Source of the DNA: Bacteroidota bacterium
GTDB taxonomy: Bacteria; Bacteroidota; Bacteroidia; Bacteroidales; Tannerellaceae
Length of the DNA stretch: 64,000 nucleotides
Assembly (NCBI GenBank): GCA_023429375.1
Contig: JAEYVY010000011.1
Span: 62,001 to 126,000, forward strand
Reading direction: 5' to 3'
Position numbers and translations under genes: made by a program. Under the pieces are notes generated by a model. That model was not told the DNA's origin and searched no databases. It was given only the letters and a program-made list of their open reading frames with translations. Within the stretch, counting starts at the first letter, position 1. Each line of letters opens with the position of its first letter. Positions 34,697 through 43,624 of the stretch are shown in pieces.

Positions 34697-37600
34697 TTAA
34701 AAACTTAGGTTTAAACCAACCATATAAGTACGTGATATTGGATATACTCCATCATCAATTCCAGCCTTCAATGAATTTGATGTATTGATTTCCGGATCAA
34801 AACCTGAATAATTTGTTAGTGTAAACAAATTCTGAGCACTTACGTAAACGCGACAATAAGAGAAATACTTTGTCTTTGACATTAATTTTGAAGGCAATGT
34901 ATATCCTAAAGTTATATTACGTAGTCTGAAATAACTACCATCTTCAACAAAGAACGTTGAACTATTACCAAAGTTCCCATTTGTATCACTATATTTCAAT
35001 TTTGGAATTTCATTTTTCCCACTGCCAAGTGTCCATCTGTTCAATATTTCTCTTGAGGCATTTACGATACCTGAACCTCCGAAATATTTCATCGGATACG
35101 TATTAATCTTATTAGCATTGAATATTTCATTTCCTGAGATTCCAGAGAACGAGATATTTAAGTCGAAATCTTTGTAGCCTAAATCAATATTTCCTCCATA
35201 GATAATTTCTGGCCAAGGACTACCTATATATGTCTTATCAGCATCAGTCAGTAGACCATCATTATTAATATCTCTGTATTTAAAATCCCCGGCTTCTGCA
35301 TTAGGTTGAAATTTTAAATTAACTTCATCGTCTGTCTGGTATATTCCATCGACAATATATCCTTTGAAGTAACCTATTTCACGCCCAACCTCTGTATATG
35401 TTGCCGGCAATGTTTTGTAACCAGTTACACTTGCTCCAGTTATAGGCAAGCCAACCCCAAGGCTCTTCACTTTGTTATCTAAAGTAGATAAGTTTGCTGA
35501 GATATTCCATGAAAAATCACCAGAAACACCATTATAACCTAATACAAATTCGAATCCTTTATTTTCTACCGTACCACCATTGATAGATGGTGCTGACTGA
35601 AAGCCGGCTTCATAAGATACAGGCAATGACACAAGCATATCTTTAGTTGTTTTCACATAATAGTCAACACTTGCTGTCAATTTTCCTTTAAAAAATGAAG
35701 CATCAATACCAAAGTTCGTTTGTTCACTAGCTTCCCACTTCAAATCGGGATTTCCTGGTCGTAATATAGAAGCTCCGACCACTTGATTCTGAGGCATACC
35801 AAAAATATAGTTGTCTGAAGTATTCCCGATGCGAATGGTGCTATAATAACCAAAAGAACCAATGTTATCATTACCTAACTGTCCCCAACTACCTCTTAGT
35901 TTTAATGAATTTACAAAAGAGATATCTTTCATAAAGTCTTCCTCCGAAATATTCCAACCAAGAGAAGTTGCAGGGAATACACCCCACTTATTATTTTCTC
36001 CAAAATTTGAAGAGCCGTCACGTCTCACACTTGCAGAAATAAGATAGCGATCTTTAAATGAATAGTTTATTCTACCTAAATATGACGCTAATGTATATTC
36101 TCCTTTTGTTCCAGCAGAAGTTCTTTCACTAGATTTACTACCATTAATAACTTGTATCGACTCATTCAAATAATCTTTACCTGTTGACGATAACTGATCT
36201 GTCATATTTTTCTGTGCAGTTTGTCCTATTAAAGCAGTTATTCGATGATCATCAAATACTCCAGAATAAGTTAATGTATTTTCTACAATCCAATTTAACC
36301 CTCTATTTCGTCCTTCAGTAAGTGTTGCCTGTAAATTACGATATTGCCCACGTTGAACCTTGGGTTCCCATGATGTATTCTCTGTATTATATGAATCAAA
36401 ACCTACAGAACTCCTAAATTTTAAACCTTTAATAATTTCTAATTCAGCAAAAGCATTTCCATAGAATCTTAGATTACTCATTCGATTGTCAATTGATTGT
36501 GCACGTAAAACAGGGTTGTCTGCTTGAGATGTGAAATATTTAGCTGAATCATCAATGACATCATCTACATTCAAATTTGGATACATTTGTTGAGCAAGGT
36601 TAAATATTCCAATTCTCAGATCACTATTTTTCTGGCCTTTTGCACCTGTATGTGCGAAAGCTAATGTTGAGCCAAATTTCAAATATTCACTAGCATTTAA
36701 ATCTACAGTTAAACGTCCTGTATATCGTTTATACCAGGTCTCAATAAGAGTTCCATCCTGGTCTAGGTATCCTAAAGATAAAGATGCTTTAGTATTTTTA
36801 GTACCTCCTGATATTGAAACATCATGATTTTGCATAAAGGCATCTCGAAAAATGGCATCAATCCAATCGGTTCCCTTTCCTAATGCTGAAGGATTAGCAA
36901 ATTCTTCAATAGGCTCCATTCCAGAATTAGTATATAATTCATTTGCTAATGTTGCAAATTCGGTAGCATTTAAGAACTTAGGTTTTTTCCACAACTGTTG
37001 GACTCCAGCATAAGTATTATAGTTTACTTTTGCTAAGCCTTCACTTCCTCTTTTTGTTGTAATGATGATAACACCATTAGCAGCTCTTGCTCCATAAATT
37101 GCAGCCGCAGCAGCGTCTTTCAATACCTCGATAGACTCAATATCATTGGGATTAATAATAGAAAGTCCGCTAATATTATCAGCACTTCCGCTAATTCCCA
37201 TGTTGCCTCCTCCAATAGGCAAACCATCCACTACGTAAAGAGGTTCATTTCCTCCGGTAGTACCAACACCACGAATCCTTACAGATGCTCCAGCTCCAGG
37301 AGCTCCACTTGATTGATTGATTTGAACACCAGGAATTTTCCCTTGAATAGAATTAGCAAATGAGTTAGAAGCCACTTTAGTGATTTCACCTGATTTTAGA
37401 GAAGTGACAGCCCCGGTTAACTCCTTTTTGCGTTGAGTACCGTAACCAACAACAACTACTTCTTCTAATAATTTATCATCCGCAACAAGTATAATTTCGA
37501 AAGTTTGCTGATTTAAGACATTTATCTCTTGTGTTAAATAACCAATATAGGATACAACCAGAATTTCATTTTGATTGACATTACCTAACTCAAAATAACC

Positions 37601-37876
37601 ATCAAAATCGGTTATTCCTCCGTTTGTTGTGCCTTTAACAACAACATTTGCCCCAATTATAGCTTCTCCATTAGCATCTTTTATCGTACCCGATACCTTA
37701 CGCCCAATTTGAGAGGCAGACTCAATTTTCAAGTGATTAGACACTTCTACAACTTTTTTCTCTGCTGCTTGAACAGAGGCTGACAAGCAAAAAAATGCAA
37801 AAAGTGGTACCAACGAATTGGACCTTAAACAAGCAAGTATCCCATGACACTTACCCCTACAATGATAATGATTCAT
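34697..37876 (-). CDS. SusC/RagA family TonB-linked outer membrane transporter
   Basis: A 1059-residue TonB-dependent transporter. After the signal peptide come a carboxypeptidase-regulatory-like domain (about 62-140, GRKVSGTIKDANGEAIIGA), the TonB-box region (EEVVVVGYGTQ), the plug with VDGLPIGGG and NPNDIESIEVLKDAAAAAIYG, and a beta barrel ending in F. The N terminus (MNHYHCRGKCHG) is longer than usual before the hydrophobic part, so the exact start is a little uncertain. It imports the oligosaccharide or glycoside recognised by SusD. No anti-sigma or hybrid two-component gene lies nearby. Confidence 0.95.
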   Translation of the reverse strand: MNHYHCRGKCHGILACLRSNSLVPLFAFFCLSASVQAAEKKVVEVSNHLKIESASQIGRKVSGTIKDANGEAIIGANVVVKGTTNGGITDFDGYFELGNVNQNEILVVSYIGYLTQEINVLNQQTFEIILVADDKLLEEVVVVGYGTQRKKELTGAVTSLKSGEITKVASNSFANSIQGKIPGVQINQSSGAPGAGASVRIRGVGTTGGNEPLYVVDGLPIGGGNMGISGSADNISGLSIINPNDIESIEVLKDAAAAAIYGARAANGVIIITTKRGSEGLAKVNYNTYAGVQQLWKKPKFLNATEFATLANELYTNSGMEPIEEFANPSALGKGTDWIDAIFRDAFMQNHDVSISGGTKNTKASLSLGYLDQDGTLIETWYKRYTGRLTVDLNASEYLKFGSTLAFAHTGAKGQKNSDLRIGIFNLAQQMYPNLNVDDVIDDSAKYFTSQADNPVLRAQSIDNRMSNLRFYGNAFAELEIIKGLKFRSSVGFDSYNTENTSWEPKVQRGQYRNLQATLTEGRNRGLNWIVENTLTYSGVFDDHRITALIGQTAQKNMTDQLSSTGKDYLNESIQVINGSKSSERTSAGTKGEYTLASYLGRINYSFKDRYLISASVRRDGSSNFGENNKWGVFPATSLGWNISEEDFMKDISFVNSLKLRGSWGQLGNDNIGSFGYYSTIRIGNTSDNYIFGMPQNQVVGASILRPGNPDLKWEASEQTNFGIDASFFKGKLTASVDYYVKTTKDMLVSLPVSYEAGFQSAPSINGGTVENKGFEFVLGYNGVSGDFSWNISANLSTLDNKVKSLGVGLPITGASVTGYKTLPATYTEVGREIGYFKGYIVDGIYQTDDEVNLKFQPNAEAGDFKYRDINNDGLLTDADKTYIGSPWPEIIYGGNIDLGYKDFDLNISFSGISGNEIFNANKINTYPMKYFGGSGIVNASREILNRWTLGSGKNEIPKLKYSDTNGNFGNSSTFFVEDGSYFRLRNITLGYTLPSKLMSKTKYFSYCRVYVSAQNLFTLTNYSGFDPEINTSNSLKAGIDDGVYPISRTYMVGLNLSF

Positions 37877-38017
37877 AATAATTAAAATTAAAGGTTATAC
37901 ATCATCCTGTTTTTTTTAAATAATGAAACAAGATTGCCATTATATTGTACTTAGTATTCCGATAAACTCAACATAAATACGTTCTTATGATTTAAGTTTG
38001 AGAACTTTACATATGAA

Positions 38018-38025
38018 CAAAATTA
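38018..38025 (-). promoter_or_regulatory. Predicted -7 box of susC
   Basis: Minus-strand TAATTTTG fits TAnnTTTG. It lies just downstream of the terminator and 142 bases before the susC ATG. Confidence 0.45.
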
Positions 38026-38160
38026 AAAAAACATAAATCGTTAATATTATATTTTGCGAATATCACACTTCAAAATGCGCATAATAATCAAAAAAAGAAA
38101 TCTTAATTATGAATAGCCAAATGTCAACCTCGCAAACCCATTGTATTATACGGGCTAATA

Positions 38161-38211
38161 AAAAACCGATAAAACTTTTGGTTATATACCCAATTAGTTT
38201 TATCGGTTTTT
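38161..38211 (-). terminator. Terminator closing the oxidoreductase operon
   Basis: A perfect 16-bp inverted repeat (38161-38176 with 38196-38211, AAAAACCGATAAAACT and its complement) with a 19-base loop. Flanking A and T runs make it work on both strands. It separates the 38295-48449 genes from susC. Confidence 0.8.
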
Positions 38212-38294
38212 GTTTCGCCTCATAGCAACTATGAGTACCGTTGGATTTTCATATCTAGATTTCTTAGTTAACAATTAAAGGTTATACTGGAAGT

Positions 38295-39656
38295 TTAATC
38301 CAATTTCCAAGGTTTTCTGTACTCGTACTGCAATAGTTCATTTGCTTTATCGCAGTTCGTAATACGTTCAGCAACCGGATCCCAAACGATACGTTGTTTA
38401 ACTTCCAATGCGATGTTAGCAAGCAACGCGAACGAAGACGATCTGTAGCTCTGTTCGATTGAAGAAGCCGGGGTGTTTCTTGTCTTCACACAATTGATGA
38501 AATCTTGAACGTGGTTCAAGGTCATATCTTCTCTTGGAGCTGTGTACTCTTTTGCTTCGAATGTAGGTTTCCAATCTTGGAATTGTCCTGCCATAGAAGG
38601 GAATAATTTATAACCTTGGTCGCTGATATAGATATTTCCTTTTGTTCCGCTGATTTCGATATTACCATATTCAAGACCTGGAGTTCCTGTTGTTTCACAC
38701 ACTCTGAAACGGAATATCTTACCTGAAGCAAATTCAAAAATAACTTCCATGTTTTCTGGAATAGTTCTGTCATCTTTGATGATATGGTTCGTACCAACAG
38801 CCGTAATAGCCACAGGAGCATTTTCTTCGATCAGCCATTGAACAACGTCAATATAGTGTGATCCGTTATTTGCGATTTGTGAAGAATAATCTTTCCACCA
38901 ACGGAACATGTAAGGAGCAATATTGTATTGGAATTCACGGTATGCTCTCGGGCCTAACCACATATCCCAGTCGAAGTCTGCAGGAGGAGTATCCGGCTTC
39001 ATTCTACCGATTCCATTAGGGGTCATATTGCTGTAATAGTGAGATGATATCATGGATACTTCACCGATTGTACCACTTTTGATAATCTCAGGTAATTGCT
39101 TATAAAGATTTGAACAACGTCTTACATATCCAACACTAACAACTCTTTTCGTACGGTTTACCACATCTACTATTTTGCGACCTTCTGCAATCGTCATAGA
39201 AACTGGTTTTTCCAAATAGATATCTTTACCGGCATTGGCAGAGTCAATAGCCTGTAAAGCATGCCAATGGTCTGGTGTAGCGATACAAACAGCATCAACA
39301 TTCTTATCTTCTAGCAGTTTGCGATAGTCACTATATAAAGCTACTTCTTTTCCGAAATTCTCACCCATTGCAGGGATACGAACGGTAAAACGAGGATCTA
39401 CAAGTGATCTGTTTCTTAACAAATAGGGTTTATAAACATCACAAAGAGCAGTTACTTGCACTTCTGGCAGTTTCATAAATGAACTCAATAACTGAGAACC
39501 TCTGTTACCTACTCCGATAAAGCCCATTCTTACTCTATCGTTTGCTCCTAGGACAGTTCCTTTCACGTCAATTGTTGGAAAACCGGCAAATGATAAGCCG
39601 GCAATAGCTGCTGTAGATTTCTTTAAGAAATCACGTCTGTTTGTTTTGTTTTCCAT
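38295..39656 (-). CDS. Tat-exported Gfo/Idh/MocA oxidoreductase (third of three)
   Basis: A 453-residue protein with a twin-arginine signal (NRRDFLKK, Arg7-Arg8), so it is exported folded, probably with NAD(P) bound. The Rossmann loop GVGNRG (48-53) and LEKPVSMT (Lys150) are intact; TPDHWH (128-133) and NNGSHYIDVVQW are active-site segments of the family. Family members act on sugars, and some (GH109 and relatives) use bound NAD to cut glycosides through a 3-keto intermediate. It ends its operon and is followed by a strong terminator. Substrate unknown. Confidence 0.88.
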   Translation of the reverse strand: MENKTNRRDFLKKSTAAIAGLSFAGFPTIDVKGTVLGANDRVRMGFIGVGNRGSQLLSSFMKLPEVQVTALCDVYKPYLLRNRSLVDPRFTVRIPAMGENFGKEVALYSDYRKLLEDKNVDAVCIATPDHWHALQAIDSANAGKDIYLEKPVSMTIAEGRKIVDVVNRTKRVVSVGYVRRCSNLYKQLPEIIKSGTIGEVSMISSHYYSNMTPNGIGRMKPDTPPADFDWDMWLGPRAYREFQYNIAPYMFRWWKDYSSQIANNGSHYIDVVQWLIEENAPVAITAVGTNHIIKDDRTIPENMEVIFEFASGKIFRFRVCETTGTPGLEYGNIEISGTKGNIYISDQGYKLFPSMAGQFQDWKPTFEAKEYTAPREDMTLNHVQDFINCVKTRNTPASSIEQSYRSSSFALLANIALEVKQRIVWDPVAERITNCDKANELLQYEYRKPWKLD

Positions 39657-39731
39657 ATTACTTTATATTTCTTATTATTAATTTCAATTTCAAGTTGCAA
39701 TGAATAGCTATATAGCCAAAAGACCTGTTTT

Positions 39732-41138
39732 TTACTCAGGCTTTTTGAATAAGTTCTCATAATGAGGAATTTCCTTTAGGATTCCTCCATTTAGCGCGTA
39801 GTATTGTTTATCCAAATCATATACACCGTCATGAGGTGTTACCCATGAAGCCTCTTTATAAGGATGATAGCTCATCAGTTTGTCCCATTCCTTATAATTC
39901 AGGGAGCCATTACTTTCTACGAGTCCCATATTATTAATCTCAGGGAAGCTCTTCAAGCGGGCAGCAACAATCTTATTCCATTCAACCAGTATAGGATTTA
40001 CTGTTAGGTCGGCACAGAAACAAGGAATATTGTGTTCAGCTGCTTTCTGAGCTATCAGCATAGACATACTTAATGTCTTTGCAATAGGTTTCAGCGCAAT
40101 CGCTTTATAACCCAGTTTAATTCGGTGCATAACATCCGTATCTGTATGTGCACTTTCATCGGCAACGATACGTACAGGAATATCAGACACATTTATTTCC
40201 ATTTCTTCCGGAAATGGTTCTTCAATCATCAATATCTGGTCAAAAGCTCCAATCTTTTTGGTGTATTCAACAAATTGCATGAATGTTTCTTTCGATTGGT
40301 ATCTACCGTTTGCATCCAGATAGTAGATGAGTTTCTTGTTTTTGGTATGCGATGTGGTATAGTTTTTCAAAAGCGAATGAAGCTCTGCCATACGGGCTTT
40401 GTCTTTTTCAAGCATTTCACTTTGTGTACCTGACTGTCCGATTTTTATTTTTAAGATAAAGCATCCGCCTTCAACAATCTTTATGATTTCAGGTTTGGGT
40501 GTATCGTAAGAAATCAAGCTAATCGAAGCCACTTTATCATGTTTATATGCCAATGCAGGCTTACATGCTTCTGGGATGAACTCATCAAAACTAGTCAGGT
40601 TGTTTTCCTTAGCATACAATAGCCATAAGGCATTATCAACGCTTACCAATGAATTCAACACAAATGTTTGACGAAGATTCGGGTTGGCCGTAATGGTTTT
40701 ACCATATTCGGTTACTTCCGGAAGAATTTTAATTAATATATCGATAGGGTTAGTATAGCTTTGTCCTTTCAGCAATTGCAATGCCTTTTCTGTTAATGCA
40801 TACATAAATGCATTTCCGCCTGATTCCGAATAGGAAGAAAAGACTGAAGCGTCAGACCACAACACACTTTGTGTTGCCAAGCCAATGGCATGATTGCCTG
40901 TTGTACTTTTTATATAGCTTACGGTTTGCCATAATTCAGATAAGGCTCCACCTTTAAACATAAAAGGCCGGGCTAGCGGTTCTCTTTCAAAAGTAGAATT
41001 CACCTCATCAATGGTAATCGTCTTTAGCTGAAGTTTTTTGTCTTCAGAGGCAAAGGGTGTCGCCAATATATTCGCGTAAGGTATTGTCATAAGGCATAAA
41101 CTTTGTTTTAAGAAAAAACGTCGAGAAATCCGGCTCAT
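39732..41138 (-). CDS. Tat-exported enolase-superfamily (mandelate racemase/muconate lactonising type) enzyme
   Basis: A 468-residue protein with a Tat-like signal (SRRFFLKQ, Arg6-Arg7), unusual for this mostly cytoplasmic superfamily. After a capping domain (about 38-180) the barrel carries the MLE-type set: LKIKIG (Lys230, Lys232), metal ligands Asp275 (DANGRY), Glu306 or Glu307 (EEPFPE) and Asp327 (ADES), and Lys350 (ALKPIAK). Such enzymes draw a proton from the carbon next to a carboxylate; dipeptide epimerases and acid-sugar dehydratases are relatives. All key residues look present, so it should be active. It lies between the ApbE-type gene and a Tat Gfo/Idh gene. Substrate unknown. Confidence 0.82.
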   Translation of the reverse strand: MSRISRRFFLKQSLCLMTIPYANILATPFASEDKKLQLKTITIDEVNSTFEREPLARPFMFKGGALSELWQTVSYIKSTTGNHAIGLATQSVLWSDASVFSSYSESGGNAFMYALTEKALQLLKGQSYTNPIDILIKILPEVTEYGKTITANPNLRQTFVLNSLVSVDNALWLLYAKENNLTSFDEFIPEACKPALAYKHDKVASISLISYDTPKPEIIKIVEGGCFILKIKIGQSGTQSEMLEKDKARMAELHSLLKNYTTSHTKNKKLIYYLDANGRYQSKETFMQFVEYTKKIGAFDQILMIEEPFPEEMEINVSDIPVRIVADESAHTDTDVMHRIKLGYKAIALKPIAKTLSMSMLIAQKAAEHNIPCFCADLTVNPILVEWNKIVAARLKSFPEINNMGLVESNGSLNYKEWDKLMSYHPYKEASWVTPHDGVYDLDKQYYALNGGILKEIPHYENLFKKPE

Positions 41139-41235
41139 AAAATTTTATATTTATATAAATGTTTTGTCTATTCAAACATTTATAAGATTTACAATCAAGA
41201 TCACATACAGGATGAGCTTCTTCCAAGGAATGAGC

Positions 41236-42060
41236 TCACGCTTTATCCAGTTCGTACAGAGAGTATTCTTCTACAGCAAAATATTGAAGCATCTCATTTA
41301 TAAATTGTTGCGATGCAACCATTAGGGCCGTAGATAAGATTTCAGCCTCAACAGCATTACGCATTTTAACTGAAATCACTTTCCTAGATTCAATAAACTC
41401 ACCCGTATGCGGATTTACAATATGCTTTGGATGATTAGGGGTATTCCCTGAGGTAGAAAGGCTATTATCTTTTAAATGCATATATCCCAAAACGTCTTTA
41501 GGATTAAACGGGTTTTCGATTCCGATTGGCCAATATTCGCCATACGGATGAGTACCCACTGCTAAGATTGAGCTATTGCCTAAATTAATCAAGGCGCATT
41601 CCACCTGGTGTTTAATTAATATCTGCTTAATTTGCTCCAAGGCATATCCTTTGCCATAGGCTCCTAAGTCCAATTCTATATCTGCCTCATTGAAGAATAC
41701 AGACTTCGTTTCAAAATCAAAATCAATGGCTGTAAAATTCTTCAGTGTGATATCAAAACAACCATGTGTCAATTCGTGGTATTTTTTACAATCCACCAAT
41801 ATATCCCATAATTCGTCACTTACCTTTGTCCATTTTGTTGTAGCGGCATTATTAATAGCAGAAACTTCGCTGTCAGGACTAAACTTATTAAGCATCTTTT
41901 CTACTCTATATGCCTCATCAACAATCTCATTGAAACAGAAATCAGAGCTATCATTATCCAAGCCTATAATGAGAACATCCATTCTTGTTCCCATTATAGG
42001 TTGGATAAGACCATGTCTCATTTTTGCCTTAAGACTATATGTAGAGTACGAATTATGCAT
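41236..42060 (-). CDS. FAD:protein FMN transferase (ApbE family), divergent and without signal peptide
   Basis: A 274-residue ApbE-family protein, shorter than the usual 330. ApbE attaches FMN from FAD to a Thr or Ser of a target protein using Mg2+. Seen motifs: MGTRMD (23-28), HGCFDITL (99-106), ELDLGAYGKGYALE (129-142), NSLSTSG (199-205), HIVNPHTG (213-220) and AEILSTAL (239-246). The Mg-binding Asp of the usual ADALST motif is Glu240 here. No signal peptide or lipobox, so it should act in the cytoplasm, unlike most periplasmic ApbE proteins. I found no protein with a clear FMN-binding target motif nearby. Flanked by the two-helix protein (17 bases) and the enolase-superfamily gene (97 bases). 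Confidence 0.82.
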   Translation of the reverse strand: MHNSYSTYSLKAKMRHGLIQPIMGTRMDVLIIGLDNDSSDFCFNEIVDEAYRVEKMLNKFSPDSEVSAINNAATTKWTKVSDELWDILVDCKKYHELTHGCFDITLKNFTAIDFDFETKSVFFNEADIELDLGAYGKGYALEQIKQILIKHQVECALINLGNSSILAVGTHPYGEYWPIGIENPFNPKDVLGYMHLKDNSLSTSGNTPNHPKHIVNPHTGEFIESRKVISVKMRNAVEAEILSTALMVASQQFINEMLQYFAVEEYSLYELDKA

Positions 42061-42077
42061 TATTAAAGGCTTTATGC

Positions 42078-42311
42078 TTATCGTTTAATAACCTTCTTAA
42101 GAAGATAAAATAAGATTCTAAAGAAAAGTAATACCCCGTAAATGACCACACTCAGGATAAACACCCAATGTATCTGAGTATATAATTCTTTAAATTCTGT
42201 ATTATAGATAAAAATCGAACAGATATTTAAGATATATGCGAAAAGAAAGCAGCCAAGCCAGACTTTCAATTCTGTTAATTGTCTTTTTGTTGTGATAACT
42301 ATGTCTTTCAT
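42078..42311 (-). CDS. Small two-helix membrane protein in the oxidoreductase operon, 77 aa
   Basis: A 77-residue protein with a basic N terminus (KRQLTELKVWLG), a first helix at about 14-36, a loop with NTEFKELYTQIHW, a second helix at about 48-68 and a basic tail (LLKKVIKR). No function is known to me. It is 11 bases after one Tat Gfo/Idh gene and 17 before the ApbE-type gene, so it is surely co-transcribed; a role as membrane partner for the ApbE or exported enzymes is possible but unproven. Confidence 0.8.
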   Translation of the reverse strand: MKDIVITTKRQLTELKVWLGCFLFAYILNICSIFIYNTEFKELYTQIHWVFILSVVIYGVLLFFRILFYLLKKVIKR

Positions 42312-42322
42312 GATTTGTTATT

Positions 42323-43621
42323 TTACAAGTAGGGAATCAAATACTCTTTAGGAAACTCAAGCACTCTCTTTTCTTCCATCGCTTGATTGCCCAACAAAGC
42401 TAAGATGGTAGAATAATAAGCTTCTTCTACAATCATTGGCATTGTTTCGCCTGTAATTACCGAAGTACAGAATGCAGAAACAAGTTCTAATGAACCATCA
42501 TCAGCTGCACCTGTCGTATTCGATCCATCATGCGTCTTTACATTATCCATAATCAGTTTGCCTTTCGTATTAGATGCTGTTTCAGGCACCCAGCTTGGAC
42601 CGGCAAATGACACGTTATCAAATATCTTATGTTCAATCTGATTTATCAGCTGTTGGATTCCCGGAGCTGGTTCAGGGTCTTCTTTGTATAATAACCCCTG
42701 ACTTAACTCAAGTGTACCTTTATGACCTAAGATTTGTTCATCCATTCCATAACGTTTGTTAGAGATGATTGACTCAAATGTCATGCGTAATCCATTAGGA
42801 TAGTGATAGATAACACTTACACTATCATACACTTCTCTTCCGTCTTTCCAGAAAATTATATCTCCGAATCCGGTTATATAGTCTGGTAAGGATTTATATA
42901 GCCAAGTACCCATTTGTAATTGATGCGCCCCAAGTTCGGTCATCAATCCACCTGAACTTTCCTTATATAGTCTCCAGTTTATCTGCTTTTCCAAAGAAGG
43001 TTCTGGTACTGGTCGTCTCCAATCATTATTACGGTACCAGAAGTTACGTATATCCACAACTTCACCGATTGCTCCTTCTTTAATCAGCTCCATTGCTCTT
43101 AGATACTTCGGATCGAAAAGACGTTGAATACCAATATAGAGCACCTTGCCAGATTCCTTATAGGTATCATACATTTCTTTACACTGATCCAAAGTCCTTG
43201 CCATAGCTTTCTCACAGAAAACGTGCTTTCCGGCTTTCAATCCGGCAATACTTATTGGAGCATGTTCGTGTAATGGTGTTGCTACCAAGATACCGTCAAC
43301 ATTTTTATCAGCAATCGCATCGTGGTAGTTCTTGTACTGCTTTGCCTTTGGACATAAAGCCGCGGCATTATCTAAATGTGGCTGGTAAATATCACATAAG
43401 GCAACAATTTCTGCATGCTTAATCTTCAAGAGGTGGTTAATATGATAAAGGCCTCTCGAACCTGTTCCGATAATAGCCAAACGGGCTTTTTTCCCATTCA
43501 TATCTTGTGAACCTAATTTAGCATAAGTTTGTAGCATAGGGAGGGATGCCAAAAACATCCCTCCTCCTATACCACCCATACTCTTTATAAAATCTCTACG
43601 TGACAACTGGGTTGTATTCAT
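42323..43621 (-). CDS. Tat-exported Gfo/Idh/MocA oxidoreductase (second of three)
   Basis: A 432-residue protein with Tat signal SRRDFIK (Arg8-Arg9). The dinucleotide loop is GTGSRG (52-57). The usual EKP is CEKAMART (Glu137-Lys138-Ala139), so the lysine is kept but proline is lost; TPLHEH and TELGAHQLQMGTW supply the active-site region. Its stop is 11 bases from the small membrane protein gene, and it starts 3 bases after the transporter gene's stop, a tight operon. The substrate is unknown. Confidence 0.87.
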   Translation of the reverse strand: MNTTQLSRRDFIKSMGGIGGGMFLASLPMLQTYAKLGSQDMNGKKARLAIIGTGSRGLYHINHLLKIKHAEIVALCDIYQPHLDNAAALCPKAKQYKNYHDAIADKNVDGILVATPLHEHAPISIAGLKAGKHVFCEKAMARTLDQCKEMYDTYKESGKVLYIGIQRLFDPKYLRAMELIKEGAIGEVVDIRNFWYRNNDWRRPVPEPSLEKQINWRLYKESSGGLMTELGAHQLQMGTWLYKSLPDYITGFGDIIFWKDGREVYDSVSVIYHYPNGLRMTFESIISNKRYGMDEQILGHKGTLELSQGLLYKEDPEPAPGIQQLINQIEHKIFDNVSFAGPSWVPETASNTKGKLIMDNVKTHDGSNTTGAADDGSLELVSAFCTSVITGETMPMIVEEAYYSTILALLGNQAMEEKRVLEFPKEYLIPYL

Positions 43622-43624
43622 TGA

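Larger units (their letters stand above)
37877..38294. other. Intergenic region with susC promoter and upstream terminator
   Basis: No gene is seen in these 418 bases. They hold the terminator of the upstream operon (38161-38211), a candidate susC -7 box at 38018-38025 and a long AT-rich leader of about 137 bases, usual for susC genes. Confidence 0.6.

Noticed and set aside
42482..42530. DGSNTTGA in a Gfo/Idh protein as an FMN attachment site for the ApbE-type protein
   Set aside because: It only loosely resembles the known D-x-x-S-G-A-T type motif and lies in a probably conserved part of the oxidoreductase fold.
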